Source: Sanguibacter gelidistatuariae (lineage in GTDB: Bacteria; Actinomycetota; Actinomycetes; Actinomycetales; Cellulomonadaceae). Taken from it: a stretch of DNA of 64,000 nt. The notes beneath the pieces were generated by a model that worked only from the letters and a program-made list of their open reading frames with translations, was not told the origin of the DNA and did not search any database. Position numbers and translations under genes: made by a program. Location of the stretch: the NCBI RefSeq assembly GCF_900096585.1, contig NZ_FMYH01000002.1, forward strand, positions 517,997 to 581,996, read 5' to 3'. This document shows, piece after piece, positions 58,824 to 64,000 of this stretch (positions within the stretch are counted from its first letter, which is position 1; the number at the start of each line of letters is the position of its first letter).

Positions 58824-59125
58824 CGTGCCTCTTCTCAGTCCTGCTTCGAAAGTCGCCTTGTGAACGGCGTATGGGAGATGCTAACTGCTGGAGGTCATGA
58901 CGTTGGTGACACCCCGCTGGGGCGGAGCGTAGGCCAGGGATCCGTGCTTTTCGTGGGGCGAGGTACCCGTTCAGTGCGACTCGCGTTCATCCTCGCGGGT
59001 CGTCTACTGGTGCGGCCTCATGAAGCCAGCCAGCGGTCGCCATGTCCCAGCCTGCGGCAACAGCAGTGGCGAACTGTTCGAACTCCGACGCTTCTGCTCA
59101 GTCGTGCATGCTCGATGAGATACCC
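58824..59125 (-). promoter_or_regulatory. spacer upstream of zorA
   Basis: No convincing gene is seen in these 302 bases on either strand, although a frame on the plus strand is open across it (antisense, no homology). AGAAGAGG just before zorA is a good ribosome site. A -10-like TAGCAT lies about 60 bases upstream of the zorA start on the minus strand. The composition is lower in GC than the core genome. Confidence 0.4.
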
Positions 59126-60940
59126 CTATACGAGTACCTGCTGATCGGGAGTATCGGAGAGAACATTTGACGCCAGATTGTTGTCCGTCAGGTACTTCAA
59201 CGCACGCTCGACGGTGTCGAGCTTTCGCTTGAGTTCTTTGAGCGCGGGCGCCGATTCGTCTGAGAACGCGCCGAGCCGCTCGTGGTGACGGCGGACCTCG
59301 ATCTCGATCTCAGCCAAGGTGATCCAGACGGTCGGGTCGGGCTCGAGATGCTGCAGCTGGCGCAGGATCGCGGTAGCCATCCACCGCACGACAACCTCTT
59401 CGAGGGCTTCCGCTGAGGTTCCAGAGCTGGCAAGACCATAGGTGATGCCGCTGCCACCTGCAGTGACGAGTGCGCCTGCGGAGACCAGGCCCCCGATCAT
59501 CCCACCGGGTCCAAAGCTCGCCAGCGCACTGGTGATCACTGCGGCTCCGGCGAGGCCGGGCGCAGCTGCTAGGGCCAGGCCTCCGGTCGCGAGGACTATC
59601 GCGGCTGCGCCGGCACTGAGAGCACCCACCTTGATCCAGTTCACCCCGCTGCTCCCGTTCAAGGCCTCGTGGGCACGCTCGGCGGCCGTGAAGACGTCGG
59701 TTCCGTACTGGCGTCCCAATCCCATCTCGGTGGTGAGGGCCTCCATGGCCTTCTGCCGGATCTTCCGTGAGAGCACGATCTCGAACGGTCGAACGACGTT
59801 CGATGCCGCGAGGACCGTCAACAGGTTGGCAGCCTCGTCCTTCGGGATGTGGCTGATCTCGAGTGGCACGGGCACAGTCGACCGTGGATCGGACATGTCG
59901 AATGCGAGGTGTGCGACCGCCGCGGGCATCGCCCTGTACTCGCTGACGTTGCGGGCCCTGATCTCGTCGACGGCGTCAGACTGCACCTCTCGAAGTGCTC
60001 CGGCGAACTTCTCCCGTTGATCGCCCTGCAGCTCCAACAGCATGAGGTACGCGTATCGCAAGGCCAGGACAGTCAAACGCTCTGTCTCGTCCAAGGGGAT
60101 GTCGGCGCCCTTGTCGACCACCGCGATCTCGCTGGATCTGGACCCGAATAGTGCGAACCCGACGGCACTAGCCACGGCATCGTTGTTGAGGTACTCCGTC
60201 GCGGCATGGGCCGCGCGCAGCACCTTCTTCGTACCAATCTGGAAGTCTGTCATCCACGGGACGACAGATGACACGCCCCGCTGCGCTGCCACAAGGTCGT
60301 TTGGGTTCCAGAAGTTCACCCACCATGCCAGGTTCGTCGGTGGCTCTTCCAGTGACTCCCGCACCTTGTCGACGTCGAAGGTTCCGTGCGCCAACGGGCT
60401 CCCGATCGTCACCATGCCGGCCACCTCGATCCACACCGGCAGGTAGCGCAGGAGGTCGGCGGCGATCACCGAACCGAGGCTGTGGCCGACGATGATGAGC
60501 CGGCCTGACTCCGGCAGCCTGGAGAGAACGCGGTGGAGGACCTGCGCGCGAATCGCCGGCTCTTCCAGGTAGTTCTTGGCCGCCTTGAAACTGGGGAAGA
60601 ACTCGACGGCTGTGCTGGTAACAGCGTCACTGCCCAACCGGTTCTGGCCACGATCAGAGCGCGGCAGTCTGCGCTCGACGGCGCCCATGCGCTGCTGGAA
60701 GGCCCGACGATTCGACCGGGCGGCCTCGAGGGAGAGCTGCTTGGCCGTCACTGCCGGGAGGGGCTGCGGCTCATCGACGCCCTTCAATGCGTGCGCGTAC
60801 TGGGGCGCGATGACTCGCACGTTCTCCAGATCCGGGTATCCGAGGCGGGTCAGCGCCGCTGAGCAGGTGGCCTGCCATTCCCCGCCGGGGTCGCCCTTTC
60901 CCACGCCGTGGAGGAGCAGCAAGATCGGTTCGTTCGACAA
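59126..60940 (-). CDS. lipase-like alpha/beta hydrolase with C-terminal membrane-active region, unassigned defence-island protein
   Basis: A 604-residue protein. Residues 4-14 (EPILLLLHGVG) and 148-160 (LIIVGHSLGSVIA, Ser154) are the oxyanion loop and nucleophile elbow of a lipase/esterase. NPNDLVA (about residue 208) could hold the acid; the His is not certain. Residues about 415-490 are an uninterrupted Ala/Gly/Val-rich hydrophobic stretch able to form two to three membrane helices, followed by a charged helical C-terminus. The start is TTG at 60940 with GGAGA 7 bases upstream; no ATG or GTG fits. It lies 64 bases after hsdR and 302 before zorA. I do not recognise a named defence family. 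Confidence 0.68.
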   Translation of the reverse strand: MSNEPILLLLHGVGKGDPGGEWQATCSAALTRLGYPDLENVRVIAPQYAHALKGVDEPQPLPAVTAKQLSLEAARSNRRAFQQRMGAVERRLPRSDRGQNRLGSDAVTSTAVEFFPSFKAAKNYLEEPAIRAQVLHRVLSRLPESGRLIIVGHSLGSVIAADLLRYLPVWIEVAGMVTIGSPLAHGTFDVDKVRESLEEPPTNLAWWVNFWNPNDLVAAQRGVSSVVPWMTDFQIGTKKVLRAAHAATEYLNNDAVASAVGFALFGSRSSEIAVVDKGADIPLDETERLTVLALRYAYLMLLELQGDQREKFAGALREVQSDAVDEIRARNVSEYRAMPAAVAHLAFDMSDPRSTVPVPLEISHIPKDEAANLLTVLAASNVVRPFEIVLSRKIRQKAMEALTTEMGLGRQYGTDVFTAAERAHEALNGSSGVNWIKVGALSAGAAAIVLATGGLALAAAPGLAGAAVITSALASFGPGGMIGGLVSAGALVTAGGSGITYGLASSGTSAEALEEVVVRWMATAILRQLQHLEPDPTVWITLAEIEIEVRRHHERLGAFSDESAPALKELKRKLDTVERALKYLTDNNLASNVLSDTPDQQVLV

Positions 60941-61004
60941 GATGTCTCCATTCGTCGTGGCCCTCAGCTGTGAGACACCGCGGTGGTGGGTGATTGGAAT
61001 AAGT

Positions 61005-64000
61005 TCAGTAGGTTGTCGCCAAAGCGAACCGCGGCGCGATCGACTCCATCTGCTCCATGACGAGCTTGATCGCCTCGGGCTGCTGGTCCGGCGGGTACCC
61101 GTGCCGCACGAGCAGCCGCTTGATCGAGGACCGGAGCTTCGCTTTGACGTCGTCGCGCACGGTCCAGTCGGTGCGGATGTCGGCTCGCATGACCGCCACG
61201 AGATCGCGAGCGATATCAGCGAGCACACCCGACCCCTGCTCAGCCACGGCGGACTCGTTGGTCGCGACGGCGTCGTAGAACGCCAGCTGGTCGGAGTCCA
61301 ACGGCGGAGAGAATGCAGCCCCGCGGTCGGCCTCGACGGCTACCTCCTTGGCCACCTCGATCAGCGCGGCGATCACCTCCGCCGAGGTGAGCTGCTGGTT
61401 GGTGTACTTGATCATGAGGTCCTGCAGCCGCTGGGAGAAGGCCCGCTGGCGCACCACGTTGTGGCGGGTGACCGCGCGGGTCTCGGACATGATGAGCTTG
61501 CGCAGCGCCTCGATCGCCAGGTGCGGGTTCGCGGCGGCCTGGGTCTTGTTGATGAAATCGGTATTGATGTCGCTCAGGGACGGCTTGGGCATGCCCGCGG
61601 CGTCGTAGATGTCGAGGACCTCCCCGGAGACCACGGCGGTGGCCATGAGCTGGTTGAGGGTGCGCTGGACGTCGTCGGGTACGGGCTCCCCGCGCGCCTG
61701 GCGCTCCTCGGCGTCGAACTTGGCCATCCAGACGCGGACCTCCTCGAAGAAGCGTGCGTCGTCGGCGAAGGGCTCGAGGGTGGGCGCCCGGCCGCACAGC
61801 GCCCAGGCGCGTCCGAGCTGACCCGAGAGCTGGCGGAACCGCGCGGTGAGGGACTCTTCGGCGGGCAGGCCCTGGTTCCCGGGCGTGGCAGGGTCGCGGA
61901 GGTAATTGACCGCCGCCGTCACCGCGGAGATGTAGGACCGCGGCCCGGGCCGCGCCAGCCGCGCGCGCCAGGAGGTCGGCTCGAGCATGGTCCGCAGCGA
62001 CGACACGAGGGTCTGGGCGAGGGCCACAGCCTCCTCGATGTTCCGCCCCTGAGGCTTGGCGCCCGGAGCGGAGGAACCGGACGAGACATATTCCTCAAGC
62101 GCCCGCGCCAGGTTGTCCGCGACCGGCGCATACGCCACGAGCAACCCGTCCTGCTTGCCGCGGAAGGTCCGGTTGACCCGGGCCAGGGTCTGCATGAGCA
62201 GCGCGCCCTTGATCGGCCGGTCCAGGTACAGGGTGTGCAGCGGCGGGGCGTCGAAGCCGGTGAGCATCATGTCCTTGACGATCACCAGCTCGAGCTCGTC
62301 GTTGACGTCCTTGAGCCGGGCCTTGACGAGCGCGTTCTGGGAGTCGCGGCGCACATGGTCGGCCACCGGCGGGGCGTCGCCGGCGGTCCCGGAGTACACG
62401 ACCTTGATCCGCCCGGCGGTCAGGTCGTCGCTGTGCCAGTCCGGGCGCAGCGCGACGATCGCTGAGTACAGGTTCGCGCAGATCTCCCGGGTGGCGCCGA
62501 CGATCATCGCCTTGCCGGGCGTCCCCGGGCGCGAGGCCGTCCCGAGCGACTCGAACATCGCCGCGCGCCGGGCCTCCCAGTGCGTGACCAGGTCGGCTGC
62601 GAGCTCGGCGATGCGCGCGGGTGCGCCATACACGGCGTTGACGACCGCGACGGTCTGCTGGATCCGGTCCCGCTCGGTGTCGTCGAGCCCCTCGGTCGCC
62701 TCGTCGGCCGCCCGGTCGATGTCCTCCTCGGTGAGCCCATCGGCGAGGTGGACCTTGATCAGCCGGCTCTCGAAGTACACCGGCACGGTCGCGCCGTCGT
62801 CGACCGCGCGGGAGAGGTCGTAGACGTCGATGTAGTCGCCGAAGACGTCGCGGGTGTTGCGGTCGTCGAAGGAGATCGGCGTCCCGGTGAAGGCGATGAG
62901 GGTCGCGTGGGGCAGCGCGGTCTTGAGGTGCCAGGCGTAGCCGTCGAGGTTGTCGTAGTGGCTGCGGTGCGCCTCGTCGACCACGACGACGATGTTGCGG
63001 CGGTCGGAGAGCACCGGGTGCGCCGCGCCGGCGTCCCGTTCGGCCTTGCTCAGCCCGAACTTCTGCAGGGTGGTGAAGTAGATCCCGCCGGTCGTGCGCT
63101 CGCTGAGCTCGCTGCGCAGCTCTTCGCGGCGCCGGATCTGCTGGGGCGCCTCGGGCAGCAGCAGGGACTGGGCAAAGGTCTCGTAGAGCTGGCCGTCGAG
63201 CTCGTTCCGGTCGGTGATCACCACGATCGTGGGGTTGCGCAGCTTGGGGTGGCGGATGACGAGGTTGGCGTAGAGCTCCATCTCCATCGACTTGCCCGAG
63301 CCCTGCGTGTGCCACACGACGCCGGCCTTGCCGTTGCTCTCCACGGCCAGCACGGTCTTGGCCACGGCCTTGGACACTGCGAAGTACTGGTGCGGCTTCG
63401 CGATCCGCTTGGCCAGCCCGCCGGCGTTCTGGTCGAAGGCGACGTAGCTCATGAGCAGCTGCGTAAACCGCTCCTGGTTGAACAGCCCGTAGAGCGCGTG
63501 GTCGAGCGGCGTGCTGGGCACGCCGTAGCCGTCGTCACCTTCCACGTCGCCGCTGCCCGACGCCGTGCCCCCAGTCGGCAGCGGATCCCCACCTTCGGTG
63601 ATATTCCAGGGGGAGAAGTGGTTGAGCGGGGTGAAGGGCGTCCCGTACTTGGCGGTGATCCCGTCCGAGGCCAGGGTGAGCACCGCGAAGCGGAAGGCGA
63701 GCGGGAACTCGCGCAGGTACGTCTGCAGCTGGGCGTGCGCGGAGGCGACGTCGGCGTGCGCGCTGCCGGCGTTCTTCAGCTCGATCACGGCGACCGGCAT
63801 CCCGTTGAGGTAGAGCACCACGTCGAAGCGGCGCGTGTGCTCGCCCGAGACGATGGTGACCTGGTTGACGGCCAGCCAGTCGTTCTCGTGCGGGGCGGTG
63901 CTGACCAGCCGGATCGTGGGCGTCTGCTCGGTGCCGGTGTGGTCGATGTACGTCACGCCGCGGAAGCCGTCGACGAGCGCCGTGTGCATCCGGTAGTTCT
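61005..64000 (-). CDS. hsdR: type I restriction enzyme, R subunit HsdR (5' end outside the window)
   Basis: The last 998 codons of HsdR. Near the visible N-terminus is the PD-(D/E)xK nuclease (FDVVLYLNGMPVAVIELKN). The helicase follows with VVWHTQGSGKSMEM (Walker A), VVVVDEAHRSH (DEAH box), AFTGTPI, and MMLTGFDAPPLHTLYLD with ARVNRTF. The C-terminal helical domain ends ALATTY. It cuts unmethylated DNA at a distance after translocation, together with HsdM and HsdS, whose genes must lie beyond the right edge. The frame continues past the window end. Base composition is core-like, higher in GC than the hydrolase and zor genes downstream. Confidence 0.93.
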   Translation of the reverse strand, partial: NYRMHTALVDGFRGVTYIDHTGTEQTPTIRLVSTAPHENDWLAVNQVTIVSGEHTRRFDVVLYLNGMPVAVIELKNAGSAHADVASAHAQLQTYLREFPLAFRFAVLTLASDGITAKYGTPFTPLNHFSPWNITEGGDPLPTGGTASGSGDVEGDDGYGVPSTPLDHALYGLFNQERFTQLLMSYVAFDQNAGGLAKRIAKPHQYFAVSKAVAKTVLAVESNGKAGVVWHTQGSGKSMEMELYANLVIRHPKLRNPTIVVITDRNELDGQLYETFAQSLLLPEAPQQIRRREELRSELSERTTGGIYFTTLQKFGLSKAERDAGAAHPVLSDRRNIVVVVDEAHRSHYDNLDGYAWHLKTALPHATLIAFTGTPISFDDRNTRDVFGDYIDVYDLSRAVDDGATVPVYFESRLIKVHLADGLTEEDIDRAADEATEGLDDTERDRIQQTVAVVNAVYGAPARIAELAADLVTHWEARRAAMFESLGTASRPGTPGKAMIVGATREICANLYSAIVALRPDWHSDDLTAGRIKVVYSGTAGDAPPVADHVRRDSQNALVKARLKDVNDELELVIVKDMMLTGFDAPPLHTLYLDRPIKGALLMQTLARVNRTFRGKQDGLLVAYAPVADNLARALEEYVSSGSSAPGAKPQGRNIEEAVALAQTLVSSLRTMLEPTSWRARLARPGPRSYISAVTAAVNYLRDPATPGNQGLPAEESLTARFRQLSGQLGRAWALCGRAPTLEPFADDARFFEEVRVWMAKFDAEERQARGEPVPDDVQRTLNQLMATAVVSGEVLDIYDAAGMPKPSLSDINTDFINKTQAAANPHLAIEALRKLIMSETRAVTRHNVVRQRAFSQRLQDLMIKYTNQQLTSAEVIAALIEVAKEVAVEADRGAAFSPPLDSDQLAFYDAVATNESAVAEQGSGVLADIARDLVAVMRADIRTDWTVRDDVKAKLRSSIKRLLVRHGYPPDQQPEAIKLVMEQMESIAPRFALATTY

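Noticed and set aside
58419-59144. A 241-codon plus-strand frame over the start of zorA and its upstream spacer
   Set aside because: There is no homology, it overlaps well-supported zorA coding on the other strand, and it has no ribosome site.
60941-61228. A longer N-terminus for the lipase-like protein
   Set aside because: The upstream part is the end of hsdR read in another frame (Ser/Arg-rich), and the TTG with a GGAGA site fits the start of the fold.
1-64000. CRISPR arrays, insertion sequences, integrases, rRNA genes
   Set aside because: I looked for regularly spaced repeats, transposase or recombinase motifs and rRNA signatures and found none; the repeats present are short clusters or hairpins.

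Overview
The window is very GC-rich DNA from an actinobacterium, most likely a member of the Micrococcales (Cellulomonas/Sanguibacter-like). The evidence is GTG and TTG starts, near-leaderless starts just behind TANNNT -10 boxes, and marker families restricted to actinobacteria: DUF3107, DUF3152, AdnAB, WhiB7 with an AT-hook, mycoredoxin, the UPF0182 membrane protein and a DUF2342-type metalloprotease. From memory, the order of genes from about 2.8 to 30.7 kb matches the Mycobacterium tuberculosis Rv3211-Rv3193c neighbourhood, so this part is core chromosome.

Layout. (1) 0-2.7 kb: Xaa-Pro aminopeptidase (cut by the window edge), an alpha/beta hydrolase, a PHP phosphoesterase and a MarC membrane protein. 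(2) 2.8-31 kb: conserved block with a DEAD-box RNA helicase, ferritin-like protein, DUF3107, TetR, DUF3152 protease-like protein, the AdnA/AdnB helicase-nuclease, an inserted MarR/DoxX pair, a phosphotransferase fold with a degenerate active site, NudC, mycoredoxin, UvrD2, WhiB7 behind an attenuator-type leader, a ThiF-like protein, two metallopeptidases, an SDR protein, a Lon-like PDZ protease, a PPA1309-family protein and UPF0182. (3) 31-41 kb: accessory metabolism, with an aldose epimerase, two initiator tRNA-Met genes, an epimerase, an N5-(carboxyethyl)ornithine synthase-like enzyme behind a leader peptide, a flavoprotein disulfide reductase, an HxlR/NmrA-like divergent pair, UspA, and an IclR / KDPG aldolase / PfkB kinase module of the lower Entner-Doudoroff type. 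(4) 41-49.5 kb: complete kdpFABC-DE potassium uptake operon, preceded by an extra one-helix microprotein and a phased array of CGTCA repeats. (5) 49.6-51.5 kb: membrane-anchored glycerophosphodiester phosphodiesterase. (6) 51.5-64 kb: a defence island on the minus strand, comprising a type I restriction subunit HsdR (running off the window), a lipase-like membrane hydrolase of unknown role and a complete type I Zorya system (zorA-zorB-zorC-zorD). The lipase and Zorya genes are visibly less GC-rich than both the core genome and hsdR.

Three intergenic spaces carry one family of inverted short repeats (consensus TCACGAGYTCGGCGG). Three others carry a second family of long near-perfect hairpins bounded by CCGCTGAGTG/CACTCAGCGG. 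These dispersed palindromes and the unnamed hydrolase next to Zorya are the least explained parts of the window. No rRNA, CRISPR array, insertion sequence or integrase was found.
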